NCBI RefSeq assembly: GCF_004379255.2
Contig: NC_056039.1
Coordinates: forward strand, 30,641,883-30,705,882
Reading direction: 5' to 3'
From: Salvia splendens
Taxonomy: Eukaryota; Streptophyta; Magnoliopsida; Lamiales; Lamiaceae
DNA: 64,000 nucleotides
Part shown: positions 46,842-57,505 of the stretch, piece after piece
Layout: each line of letters starts with the position of its first letter
Position numbering within the stretch: the first letter of the stretch is position 1
The notes under the pieces: generated by a model
The model's input: the letters and a program-made list of their open reading frames with translations, nothing else
Told to the model about the DNA's origin: nothing
Databases searched by the model: none
Program-made: the position numbers and the translations under genes

Positions 46842-49130
46842 TTTTGTTAGGAATTAGGATTAGATTATAAGAAAAGGGTGCGTGCCACGTGTATAGAAGA
46901 ATTGTTATATGAGAAATGAGGACGGTTATTTATTTTATTCAATTATATGATTGAGGTTATTTCCTAGTAATTTATTCATTTTATCCAATTTTAGTAAAAG
47001 TCAACATAATTTTTCTCACTTACTTTACACGTTCTTACTTTATTATCTCTTCATCTCTCTACTTTCTTAATATTCGTGCCGAAAAGAAATGCTCCCACTA
47101 TTATGGATCGAAGGGAGTATAAACTGGTGCTATGTTTAATTAAGTTATAATGAGGATTTGCAAAGAGATGTTAGGTAAAGTCAACTTTCTTTTATTAAGG
47201 CCTGCTTATTTTCTCACTTGATGACTTGAGCATGGTCCAAGCCTAGTTCCTATCCATTCAAGAAAATCTTTGTTTCAAACTTAAAAGTCTTGGATTCTAT
47301 TCACGCTAAAAGTATCCCATAAAGGCGTGTCAATGATATAATTTGGAATTTCTATCCCACCACATAGAGAGGCTATAAACCGCAATTTCAATTGATTAAA
47401 CTACCATAGGCTATAAGACAATAGTCTCTTATTAGGTAGATCATCAAGCAAACAAATGAATTGATGGAAGGTCGAGGAAAAAACAAGATCAGCAGCCGGT
47501 ATGAATTTTGTTTTGTTATTTCTTGCTGTGATGATATTAGTCTTTTTGTATGTGGAGAGCTAATTTCAGTAAATTTTAGAATTTGAGAGCGATTAATTAT
47601 GATGTATCCATTATTCTATTCAAGATTTTACTTTAACTATTGTTATGATCAGTCCTTTTGTGAGCTACGGCTTCACATAAGCGATGTGTATGTATTATGC
47701 AAAATTTGGAAGGTGACTTTACAAGTTTGAAAATGTTGAGATGGAATAAAGTAATTCTGTAAACAGAAACGTAAAGAGACACAGATTTGCGTGGTTCACC
47801 AACGTTGTGTTAGCTACGTTCACGGGCAGGAAACGAGAACAGATAGTGGTAGTTTAAGATTACAGAGTTTGATGTCATACTATAAATAGGCGCACACACG
47901 ACGGAGTAGGCCCAATATGACAATTAAGACCTAATACAGAAACATAGCATAACGTCGGACATCTTAAAATGGAATATGACTTTAATAAGTTGGGACAAAG
48001 CGAGTATTATTTGTTTATTTATTTATAATAATTGTTATTATATATTATTATTATTGCTACTGAGCTTTAGCAAAAACATCCCCAACGAAGAAATGAAAAA
48101 ACTAGCAGCAAAAGTAGTACTCCATAATGTTAGTATTTAAGAATGATTAATTTTGAGGATGATTAAATGGTGAGAAAATTCAAAATTGGACGGTGATCTG
48201 TCTAATTCTAAACCAATAGGGTCGGCTACTCAAATTAATAGTATAGGAGTACTAATTATTTTACGTGTGGTATGTTGGGATTTAGTATGTCTGATCATTA
48301 CATAATCATTGGTGATTTGTTCTTTTCTTCTCTACCAATTTCTTATTTTAATAGTAGTATATAATTTCTAAACGAAATTTATTCTGCCATAATTTAAATT
48401 AACTTCTACTCCCCCAAATTATGATTTTTTTCTGTCGTCTTGTTCGTATAACTTTTTCTTTCTTTTTGTCGGGAACGCTAATGGAATTACCGAGTGCCAT
48501 ATTTTTTATCAAAGTATTTTTTTAATTAGGAGATCATTAATTCTAAACACATATAATATCCCCCACTATTTTTGTACTGTTATATGCAGAGAATTACTGA
48601 TCTCTTGTTTCCCGGATATGATTTAAGATTTTGTTTTAGGAAGGTACGTAATGATTGCCAAGACACGAAAAATATGTCAACTTAAATAAATTACTGCCAT
48701 AAATGAAAACCGTGCTGACTTACCGAAGTTACGAAGTGAATTTGTTGACTCATGAGTGGCTTTATTTGTGAAAAATAAATTCCAATTCCAATTCCAATTG
48801 GTGATTTATTTGTTTCTATTTTGAAGTTGGTGGTCATAAAAAAAGCCACTAATTTTATACAAATAATATGAATCGAATTGATTGTAATTATTAGGCTCTG
48901 ATCTCTTTATATTCATTTTTGCCCAGTTGAAAAAAAAAAGAGTTCCCAAAATTTTATAAAAAACCATCTTACCATGAGACCTCAATCCAAATTCATATTC
49001 ACATGATTTTGATGTCAAACGATACTCCAAGAGTGCAAAAAGTCTTAACACACATCGTTTTAACACACATCATTTATGTTAAAAAAAATCAATTACATTC
49101 TACAGCTGGGCTAAAAGGTTTTCCTTAACC
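46842..49130. other. Intergenic spacer with MITE and LTR scraps
   Basis: 3' region of the kinase-like gene, then AT-rich spacer. A Stowaway-like right end (TACTCCCTTCGATCC on the minus strand) lies at 47106-47120 without a clear left end. Around 47755-47900, sequence with TTTGCGTGGTTCACCAACGT and ACTATAAATAGGC resembles a copia LTR fragment (low confidence). Positions next to 49131 would be the original USE1 3' UTR. Confidence 0.45.
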
Positions 49131-49168
49131 CTAAGTAACACGAATAAGGAGTACAGCCATGACGAATA
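49131..49168 (-). pseudogene. USE1: Detached last codons of USE1 (membrane-anchor tail)
   Basis: Read on the minus strand from the target duplication, 49168-49131 gives ..IFVMAVLLIRVT followed by TAG. This is the expected end of plant USE1 (tail-anchor ending LLIRVT). It is separated from the rest of the last exon by the 5.4-kb copia element, whose 5-bp duplication GAATA (49164-49168 and 54603-54607) marks the split. Confidence 0.93.
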
Positions 49169-49415
49169 TGTTGAGAAAAGGGGAAGTATCAATAAGCATT
49201 AAAGAAGAATAGAGTTCCAAGAAGCATTGAAGATGTGCATGCATTGTTCCAATAGTAGTGTAGTTCCATGAATATACATTTATTGTAGGATCTCAAAAGT
49301 CACCAACATCCCTATAAATATATGGGTGTTGAGTACCATTTCATCATTCAATCAAAATACAATAATCTTCTCCCATTGCTTTCTTCTCTAAATATGTTGT
49401 CTATACCATTTAACA
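49169..49415 (+). repeat. 5' LTR of the copia element
   Basis: 247 bp, TG...CA; TATAAATA at 49313-49320. Confidence 0.97.
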
Positions 49416-49427
49416 TGGTATCAGAGC
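49416..49427 (+). promoter_or_regulatory. Primer-binding site of the copia element
   Basis: TGGTATCAGAGC, complementary to the initiator tRNA-Met 3' end, adjacent to the LTR. Confidence 0.92.
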
Positions 49428-49534
49428 GGGTTTGGACTCAGATAAGGTATCATCATCGTCCTTGATACCTTTCTCGGCCCCTTCCCGTTTTTTTGTTTTT
49501 CCTTTTTCCGCTGTACCTATAACCATAAGCCAAA

Positions 49535-50092
49535 ATGTCAAATGACAACTATATAGTAACCGAAACCTCAGATTCATCTATGGCAGATGAATTTGCCCGG
49601 CAATTTGCCAACTTTATGCGCAATAGTTTTGCGATGAACCAACCAAATCCACCAGAAACAGCTGCCATGCCATTCAGAATTGACACGCAGCCCCTCCACA
49701 TTGGTGGGAATAAGTTGAATGGAGAAAATTACGCCCTTTGGTCCGTATTGATGAAGACGGCAATAAGCGGTCGGGGAATGGTATCTCACGTCACCGGAGT
49801 GCCTCATTCCCCACCGCGAACCGATCCAGCCTTCATACAATGGGAACAAGCCGATCACTGTGTGATCACTTGGTTAGTACAAAACATTGAGCCTCGACTG
49901 GTCAGTCGAGTTTCACAACATCCGACGGCAAAGCATATATGGGATGCGTTGGCCGTCACATATGGGAGCGGAAGAGATAAAATCCAGGTGTATGATCTTC
50001 AGTTCAAAGCAACCACACTGAGACAAGGAAGCAGTTCATTAGAAGAAATATGGAGCCGGTTGGGAGAGATCTGGATTTCAATCGACCAATAA
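49535..50092 (+). CDS. Copia gag, N-terminal part, ending at an in-frame TAA
   Basis: 185 aa. Gag/UBN2-type domain: GGNKLNGENYALWSVLMKTA, HIWDALAVTYGSGRDK and SSLEEIWSRLGEIW are standard for plant copia gag, which packages the RNA. The frame stops at TAA (50090-50092), but the same frame reopens at once (50093 onward) and continues to the end of pol. Copia elements normally have one frame here and gag continues after the stop (NPMKCPED), so this is most likely a nonsense change of a single codon such as CAA. Confidence 0.88.
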   Translation: MSNDNYIVTETSDSSMADEFARQFANFMRNSFAMNQPNPPETAAMPFRIDTQPLHIGGNKLNGENYALWSVLMKTAISGRGMVSHVTGVPHSPPRTDPAFIQWEQADHCVITWLVQNIEPRLVSRVSQHPTAKHIWDALAVTYGSGRDKIQVYDLQFKATTLRQGSSSLEEIWSRLGEIWISIDQ

Positions 50093-50104
50093 CAGACGAA
50101 CCCA

Positions 50105-53100
50105 ATGAAATGTCCAGAGGATATGGAGATTCATAACAAATTCATACAAGATCAGAGAGTATGTCAGTTTCTCTATGCAATTGATAGCAAATATGAAACA
50201 ACTAAGAGGGAGATACTGAAAATGGACCCGCTTCCCTCCGTCGACTATGCGTACAACCTGATTCAGCAGGAGGAGACACGACTCCGAGTGTTACAACAGG
50301 CAAACACCGGCGGAGCAGCTGCCATGGATGGAATTGGAACTGGCCTCGCCATCCGAGGGTGGCAGAACCCTACCGGCGGCTCTCAGGGTGGCGGTCGCGG
50401 CAGCAACGGTGGTGGTCGCGGCAGCAACAGTGGTGGTCGCGGCAGTGGCAATGATAGAAATCGGCGAAGTGATGAAGAAGACAAGTCAAAATTGGTGTGT
50501 TCCTACTGCAAACGGAAAAGACACACAAAAGATTCATGCTTTGAACTAGTTGGATATCCAGATTGGTGGGAAGAGAAGCACGGCAAGCCGCCGCAACCGC
50601 AAACACCCTGGAACCGTGGCGGGCACGCCGCCGCAGCAGTTGGAGGCGACGGAGGCAACGCCGTGCAGGGGATCGTGCAAACCGCCGGTGCTGTCCAGCC
50701 AGGAGGAAGGACCAGAAATGAAGCTGCTCAGCCGGCGAACACAACCGGGGCAGCAAACTTCGTTGCCAGCGGAAGTGGGAGTGTAATTCACGATTGGAGT
50801 GAAAAATTGATGAGGGGAGAGGCGGCGCCTGATTCAGGTAGATTAGGGTTAGGGGGCTCTTTTATTGGAAGCCCCCAAATCTTTGGGAAATTGCAGGTTT
50901 TACCCCACCAAAATTCTCAGTCACAATTAGCCCCCAAATCTCCTGAAAATTCCATAATTTCCCAAACCACTTGCCAAAATCGATTTCAGCCTCTCGAGAA
51001 GCTTGGAGTTGTGTGTGCAGTATCTAATGGCCATGAGAAAAATGATAAATGGATTTTTGACTGTGGGGCAACCGATACCATAACATATGATGCCTCAGAC
51101 CTTACCAACCTTCAGAAACCTCTAAAATCTCATATCCAAACTGCCAATGGGGAATTTACGGTGGTTGAGGGGGCTGGAACCGTTAACATTTCCTCAACTT
51201 TGCAGTTATCAAATTGTCTATATATTCCTTCGATGTCTCATAAGTTATTATCCATTAGTCATGTCACAAAGGAATTGAATTGTACGTTACTAATGCAGCC
51301 ACAATTTTGTCTGTTGCAGGATATCCGAACCGGAGAGATAATTGGACGTGGCACTGAACGTGATGGGCTTTACTATGTGGATGAGATAGCTCAAAAAGGG
51401 ACTGCCATGTTAACTCACGGATCAGCTGACCGGAAAGCTTGGCTTTGGCATCGGCGCTTGGGTCATCCATCTATCGGTTACTTAAAATTATTATTTCCTA
51501 GTATTATTCCTAAGCATGACATGTACTGTGAAACTTGTCTTTTATCCAAAAGTCATCGGAACTCTTACCCATTAAGTAATACTCGTGTTGAAACCCCATT
51601 TGCCTTAGTACACTCTGATGTTTGGGGGCCCGCACCAGTTATTGGGGGGCAAGGTTTTCGATATTTCTTAGTTTTTGTGGATGATTGCACTCGCATGACC
51701 TGGATATATTTCATGAAACAAAAATCTGAAGTTTTGTCACACTTTACTCATTTCTATAACCTTATCCAAACTCAGTTTCACAAAACCATTCAGGTCCTTC
51801 GGTCAGATAATGGGGGGGAGTTCGTTAATTCTACCATGAAACAACTCTTCCAAAACAAAGGTCTTATACACCAAACCACATGTGCTCATACTCCCGAACA
51901 AAACGGTGTGGCTGAAAGGAAAAATCGATCTCTCCTCGAAATGACTCGTTCTATGCTTATAGAGTCAAAAGCCCCGAAACACTTCTGGCCAGAAGCCATT
52001 GCCACCTCAGCCTATCTCTTAAACCGATTGCCCACAAGTATTCTCAAACACAAAACTCCTCTACAAGTCTTGTCCACCTTCACAAAAATTCCTCCGCCCT
52101 TGACTCTTGAACCTCGTGTCTTCGGATGCTCTGTTTTTGTCCACATTCCTAAACATGAAAGAACTAAACTATCCCCTTGCGCTATCAAATGCGTTTTTGT
52201 AGGATATGGGGTAAATCAAAAGGGGTATAGGTGTTTCGATCCAAAGTCCAACCGGATGTTTGTTACAATGAACTGCAACTTTCTTGAAACTGAGTACTTC
52301 TTTACCCATCTTAGCGGTCAGGGGGAGAGTAATGTTAGGGATAACAATGATACGGACCCGCTAAGTTGGATCTCAATGCCACTGCCAACGCCAAGCAATC
52401 CTGATGCGGATCTATCAGAGAAAACAGTAAGCAATTCCGCTGAGCAAGTCTCTGATGTGGTAGAGTCCATCGTAGAAAGTGGCATCGCCTCAAATATTTC
52501 TCCGTTAAGGTTATCCAATGTAAGTAATCCTGTGGATACAGATAATTGTTTGGCTAACACTGTAAGTGCAGAAGAAAATTCAATTGAGGCCGAAGAAAGG
52601 GAAATTGAGGAAGTCGAGGTCGAAGGAGTTGACCCTGACACTGGGAGGTACATACTTCCACCAAGGTCAAACAGAGGAGTTCCACCCAAAAGGTATACGC
52701 CAGAGAGGATTGACAAGAAAAAGCGGTACTCTGTTGTGAACCTAGCCAAAGGCCATTTATCAGAGATGGCTCGGGCTTTCGAGAATGCACTATATGAGGA
52801 AGAAGAAATACCACAGACATGGGAAGAAGCTATGAAATTCAAGCATTGGAGGGAAGCAATGAAGAAAGAGATTGATGCACTGATTCGAAACCACACATGG
52901 GAGAAATGTGCTCTACCAGAAGGGAAACGACCAGTGGGTTGTCGATGGGTCTTCACTATCAAAAGAAGACCTGATGGCTCGATAGAAAGGTACAACGCAC
53001 GACTTGTCGCAAAAGGCTATACTCAGACATATGGAGTTGACTATTCTGAGACCTTCTCTCCAGTAGCTAAGATGAACACAATTCGGGTGTTGTTATCCAT

Positions 53101-54361
53101 TGCTGCTAATAGGGACTGGCCATTACACCAGTTTGATGTGACGAATGCCTTCCTACATGGAGAGTTGAAGAAGGAAGAAGAAGTTTACATGGAGACACCC
53201 CCAGGTTTTGCAACAGATTTTAAAGCAGGTGAAGGGTGCCGATTGAGGAAGACCTTGTATGGATTGAAGCAATCTCCAAGAGTATGGTTTGGGAAGTTTG
53301 CTGGGGCAATGATTAGCTATGGATATACACAGAGCAATTCAGACCATACGCTATTTTTTAAGAAGCAGGGTGACAAGATCACATGTTTAATCATATATGT
53401 TGATGACATGATTATTACAGGTGACGACCTAGAAGAGATTGAGGAATTAAAGAAAAATCTTTTTCAGGAATTTGAGATGAAGGACTTGGGGAATCTCAAG
53501 TACTTTCTTGGGATTGAAGTGCTAAGGTCAACCAAAGGAATTTTTCTGCGACAAAGGAAGTATATCTTGGACATCCTAGCAGAGACTGGCCTACTGGAAT
53601 GTAAACCAGCAGACACTCCTCTGGCGGTTAATCACGGATTACAAATCAGAGAAGGAGCCAAGTTGGCTGACCGTAGTCGATATCAGCGACTAGTCGGAAA
53701 ACTCATATATCTCTCGCACACTAGGCCAGATATTGCCTATGCAGTTGGGGTCGTAAGTCAGTTCATGCATAAGCCGCAGACAGATCACATGGAGGCAGCA
53801 CTTAGGATTTGTCGGTATTTGAAGGGAACTCCAGGGCATGGAGTGTTGTTCGCTAAAAATGGGCATCTTGAGATTCATGGTTATACAGATGCTGACTGGG
53901 CAGGGAACCCAAACGATAGGAAGTCTACAGCAGGCTACTTTACCTTTGTTGGAGGTAATTTGGTAACATGGAGAAGTAAGAAGCAGAAGGTGGTGGCTCT
54001 TTCGAGTGCCGAAGCAGAATTTCGTGGGATTAAAAGTGGGTTGACCGAGATTTTATGGTTAAGGAGATTGATGAAAGAGATTAATCTCCCTCCAAGCAAG
54101 TGCCAGTTGTATTGTGATAACAAAGCCGCTATAAGCATCTCACAAAATCCAGTACAACATGATCGAACGAAGCATGTGGAGGTTGACAGACACTTCATCA
54201 AAGAAAACATTGAGAATGGGATTGTCGAACTCCCTTTTGTTCGCTCTGAGGATCAACTTGCCGACATCCTAACTAAAGCAGTCAACTCAAGGAGCTTTGA
54301 AGATGTGCTTTCCAAATTGAGTTTTGGAGATCCCACCACTCAATTTGAGGGGGAGTGTTGA
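50105..54361 (+). CDS. Copia gag(C-term)-protease-integrase-RT-RNase H polyprotein
   Basis: 1418 aa in the same phase as the gag frame. Visible: gag remainder, Gly/Ser-rich stretch, zinc knuckle CSYCKRKRHTKDSC (about 129), protease WIFDCGATDT (about 316; Cys where Ser is usual), integrase HHCC (LWHRRLGHPS...YCETC, about 450-480), D,D,E core (HSDVWGP, RSDNGGEF, EQNGVAERKN), reverse transcriptase (FDVTNAFLHGEL about 1010, YVDDMI about 1098) and RNase H (YTDADWAG about 1261, VALSSAEAEF, CDNKAAI). No further stops or frameshifts. The TGA lies within the first bases of the 3' LTR. Confidence 0.94.
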   Translation: MKCPEDMEIHNKFIQDQRVCQFLYAIDSKYETTKREILKMDPLPSVDYAYNLIQQEETRLRVLQQANTGGAAAMDGIGTGLAIRGWQNPTGGSQGGGRGSNGGGRGSNSGGRGSGNDRNRRSDEEDKSKLVCSYCKRKRHTKDSCFELVGYPDWWEEKHGKPPQPQTPWNRGGHAAAAVGGDGGNAVQGIVQTAGAVQPGGRTRNEAAQPANTTGAANFVASGSGSVIHDWSEKLMRGEAAPDSGRLGLGGSFIGSPQIFGKLQVLPHQNSQSQLAPKSPENSIISQTTCQNRFQPLEKLGVVCAVSNGHEKNDKWIFDCGATDTITYDASDLTNLQKPLKSHIQTANGEFTVVEGAGTVNISSTLQLSNCLYIPSMSHKLLSISHVTKELNCTLLMQPQFCLLQDIRTGEIIGRGTERDGLYYVDEIAQKGTAMLTHGSADRKAWLWHRRLGHPSIGYLKLLFPSIIPKHDMYCETCLLSKSHRNSYPLSNTRVETPFALVHSDVWGPAPVIGGQGFRYFLVFVDDCTRMTWIYFMKQKSEVLSHFTHFYNLIQTQFHKTIQVLRSDNGGEFVNSTMKQLFQNKGLIHQTTCAHTPEQNGVAERKNRSLLEMTRSMLIESKAPKHFWPEAIATSAYLLNRLPTSILKHKTPLQVLSTFTKIPPPLTLEPRVFGCSVFVHIPKHERTKLSPCAIKCVFVGYGVNQKGYRCFDPKSNRMFVTMNCNFLETEYFFTHLSGQGESNVRDNNDTDPLSWISMPLPTPSNPDADLSEKTVSNSAEQVSDVVESIVESGIASNISPLRLSNVSNPVDTDNCLANTVSAEENSIEAEEREIEEVEVEGVDPDTGRYILPPRSNRGVPPKRYTPERIDKKKRYSVVNLAKGHLSEMARAFENALYEEEEIPQTWEEAMKFKHWREAMKKEIDALIRNHTWEKCALPEGKRPVGCRWVFTIKRRPDGSIERYNARLVAKGYTQTYGVDYSETFSPVAKMNTIRVLLSIAANRDWPLHQFDVTNAFLHGELKKEEEVYMETPPGFATDFKAGEGCRLRKTLYGLKQSPRVWFGKFAGAMISYGYTQSNSDHTLFFKKQGDKITCLIIYVDDMIITGDDLEEIEELKKNLFQEFEMKDLGNLKYFLGIEVLRSTKGIFLRQRKYILDILAETGLLECKPADTPLAVNHGLQIREGAKLADRSRYQRLVGKLIYLSHTRPDIAYAVGVVSQFMHKPQTDHMEAALRICRYLKGTPGHGVLFAKNGHLEIHGYTDADWAGNPNDRKSTAGYFTFVGGNLVTWRSKKQKVVALSSAEAEFRGIKSGLTEILWLRRLMKEINLPPSKCQLYCDNKAAISISQNPVQHDRTKHVEVDRHFIKENIENGIVELPFVRSEDQLADILTKAVNSRSFEDVLSKLSFGDPTTQFEGEC

Positions 54362-54602
54362 GAAAAGGGGAAGTATCAATAAGCATTAAAGAAGAATAGA
54401 GTTCCAAGAAGCATTGAAGATGTGCATGCATTGTTCCAATAGTAGTGTAGTTCCATGAATATACATTTATTGTAGGATCTCAAAAGTCACCAACATCCCT
54501 ATAAATATATGGGTGTTGAGTACCATTTCATCATTCAATCAAAATACAATAATCTTCTCCCATTGCTTTCTTCTCTAAATATGTTGTCTATACCATTTAA
54601 CA
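54356..54602 (+). repeat. 3' LTR of the copia element
   Basis: 247 bp. I read no difference from the 5' LTR. Confidence 0.97.
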
Positions 54603-57505
54603 GAATATGCACGTCATGGCGAAGATCAGGAGCCATGTAAAGCACGTTGTTTTCAGACTCTGCGAATAAACCTCCACTGCCCGAGTGTTTGCATGTCCAG
54701 AGCTCGCCAAGCTCTGCTCAACTGCGTTCTCAGTTGAGTCGAGTATCTACACCGACAAGATCAATAATACTCCATATTGGTAAGAATGGTAAAAGTTTGG
54801 TCCTAAAATAACAGTGATGAAGTTTCGTGTAAACCCACAAATATGTAAAGAAGGTGGATATCGATCGCCCTGTCCAATTTCAAACTGCTTTTTGTTAATG
54901 GCAAAACAAAAATTCACTCACCTTCTCTGTATTTTTTATGGACCGACTAATCATAAGGCTACTCTCTTTGAGTTTTCGTGCCAAACCAACCATTTCATCC
55001 GTCAAATCTTCTTGTAGTTGTCTGTATAAGAAAAATACACAACGAAATATATCTTCATAAACATGGGGGTTAAAAGGGAAAAAAATCACACATTCTATTC
55101 AATCAATAAATTTCTCTAAGTGAGAATGTCCCCAACTTATTTATAAAATGTGGTATTATTATTACTGTGATAGATCTAAATACAAAATTATCTTCCACCA
55201 ACATCTAAGAAGCTTAATGACCTTTAGTTAACCAAAAGCAATGCTACAAGTTTATCGAAAGTAACATCTTATGATTCTATGGTCATCTCATAAGAACTAA
55301 CTAATTAACCAAATATAAGCTCATTCGAGAAAAAAACATGCAGTGGAATAGCCACCAAGTGACTGGGGTCAACATAAGCTTCATTTTCAAGTTATTCCAT
55401 AGGAAATAAAAACTATCATCAATTAACTCAGAAATGGTGATAATTATGCTACCTGTGTTTCTCAATATGAGCATGTGCTGCAGCATCCAGTTTGACAGAC
55501 TTCGCATTATTACTGTCCTCGATACTACTGGGGGATCTATCTCCCGATGGGGGTCTGTATCAACTAAAAGTCAATTTTAATAATTTAGGTAACAAATCAT
55601 GTAATAAGGTAGTATAACAATCAGTTTACGTACAAAATCATTTTAGTGATGATTGCTAATAGCTTGACAGATGAATTCAATTAGAGAGATCAGTCTATAC
55701 ATGGAGACGGCCTTTACTCCCTAGTTTATTCGAGGAGGCAGTCATGCAACTACCATATAAGCATAAAAGATTATTGCATTCTTAGCAATGTGGAAGGTTG
55801 AGAAAATAGCCCCAAACAGAGCAGAATCACTAAGAAAGAGTCAGAGAGCCAAATTCACCTTTCTAATTGCCATGTTTTTGTTGGAAGTTAGCAACATCAA
55901 AGTGGTAAGTTATTGAAAGTATCGAACAGGTAAATTAATGCAATCAAACTTCAACAAACCATATAGTGTCAGAAGCAACACACAAACATATAACAAATAA
56001 AAAATGTTGTACCTTTTTCGTAATGAAAGTTATCTAGATCCAAGCATTGCTGATATTCAATGAGCACTGACTTTTTTTTTTATTATTATTGATTAATCCA
56101 AAATGCGATTGATTAAGTATTTCTTGTGTTTGTTTATATTTGTCTTGAATAAAAGGGTTAAAACCGCAATGAAAAAGAATGCACCGTTTATTATCAATCG
56201 GACCATCTTGGTCATTAGATGCATCTTTACAGTAGCTAAAAGTTGAAGAAACCATATGGAATGCTAGTATACTACACAACACAGATCTATTAATATTATT
56301 CAACAAGCATGCACCTCATTGACATCTAACTTAGCTGCTACAGCTTCAATTTTCTCAGAATATTCATTTAACTGAGCTTTTGATACCCTGAAAAAAATGA
56401 GTGGCACAATCAAATAGAAAACATATAAGAGTTCCTGGATATAATTTACTACTATTACTTTAAGGTATAAAAGGAAAAGCAATACAAAGCTTAAAAAAGA
56501 TATTGACTTCAAGGTTAACAAGGAGATGATTTGGGAATAACCAACTTGATTTTATCAAATTATGGATGAGCTTTTATTAAGAAGTATAACTATTTAGAGT
56601 GTTTCATTAAAACTGTTAATACACCAGTGAATGGTATGGCTTTTATTCAAATGCTGGAAGCAAAATAATCAATAACAGAAATTTCAGAGTTGCTTGTAAG
56701 GCAGGAGGAGGCAAATAGAAATCTACCAATAGTTTTTGGAACAAAAATAATAATATTTTAGGCGTGAAAGAAAAATCAAGAAGATGGTAATTTCAGGCAA
56801 GAAATGATGCAAACCACCACCAGATAAATGCTTAGCAGTCTATGATGAAAATGAACTTTAGATGGAGTCCAACAATGTATGGGTTTTATTCAAACTGAAA
56901 GCCATAAATTAGTTGAAACTTGAAAGTATCAGTTTCGTTATGCCTAACAGAATCTAATCAATCAACAGATCCTTCTTCTGGAGTAGCTTGTGAGGCATGA
57001 AGGGCTAGGTAACCATGTATTTCATATATGAAGAACCAAATAAAGAATCAGATACCACAGACCTTGTATAGAGTTTGCCAAATTGAAAGTCAAATGCATG
57101 AATTAGACAAACCTTGGCAAACCTTCAGGAGTCCTCTCTTCAGCCAATTGCTCTCTTAAAGTGGCCACATACTAAATATTATCATCACAAACAAACGAAT
57201 GGTTTTCTTATTTTCCAATAAAAACCAAATCCAATTGACAAATAAATCAGGTAAGCTGAAAATCACAGAAGTTGGTCAAAAGTATCTTGAAGAATCAAAA
57301 ACAATGTTCTCACTAAACTGTCCCCAAATTAATCAACAAAAGTATGAAATATGCTTGACTACAACGATGTATATAATGTAATAAATCTATGAGTGAAGAA
57401 TTATGAAGACCAAGCGCATACATGTACAAGCTTTCCCTGATTTTGTTGTTGTGGAGCTGCTGCAAGTAACCTTCTCAAGTTCACTTCAGTTTTGCTCAAG
57501 CCCAT
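54603..57505 (-). CDS. USE1: USE1 ER SNARE, truncated by the copia insertion
   Basis: USE1 is a tail-anchored Qc-type SNARE for Golgi-to-ER retrograde fusion. Exons (minus): 57505-57422, 57171-57113, 56387-56315, 55554-55453, 55021-54922 and 54746-54603. The start [47 protein letters not shown], the SNARE part [20 protein letters not shown] and [17 protein letters not shown] all fit plant USE1. Exons three and four do not join in phase (0 against 2). A small linker exon in 55555-56314 is missing from my model; the minus-strand frame with [15 protein letters not shown] (about 56235-56185) is a candidate, because a donor there gives the right phase. The last exon stops being USE1 at 54603, in the middle of the anchor ([12 protein letters not shown]). 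Reading into the LTR adds Cys and then a stop. Ten anchor-tail residues are lost. Confidence 0.88.

Larger units (their letters stand above)
49169..54602 (+). mobile_element. Complete Ty1/copia LTR retrotransposon inserted in the last exon of USE1
   Basis: A 5434-bp element with 247-bp LTRs (TGTTGAG...TTTAACA), target duplication GAATA, primer site TGGTATCAGAGC directly after the 5' LTR (49416), and polypurine tract GAGGGGGAG before the 3' LTR. Transcribed opposite to USE1. Both LTRs are the same length and read as identical, so insertion is recent. Confidence 0.97.

Noticed and set aside
50090..50110. Programmed readthrough of the copia TAA
   Set aside because: The following CAGACG does not fit CARYYA, and the stop lies inside gag instead of at a functional border.
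56034..56306. A separate small gene
   Set aside because: The frame overlaps the region where a USE1 linker exon is missing. Part of it ([15 protein letters not shown]) is better seen as a candidate USE1 exon, though the acceptor does not fit cleanly.
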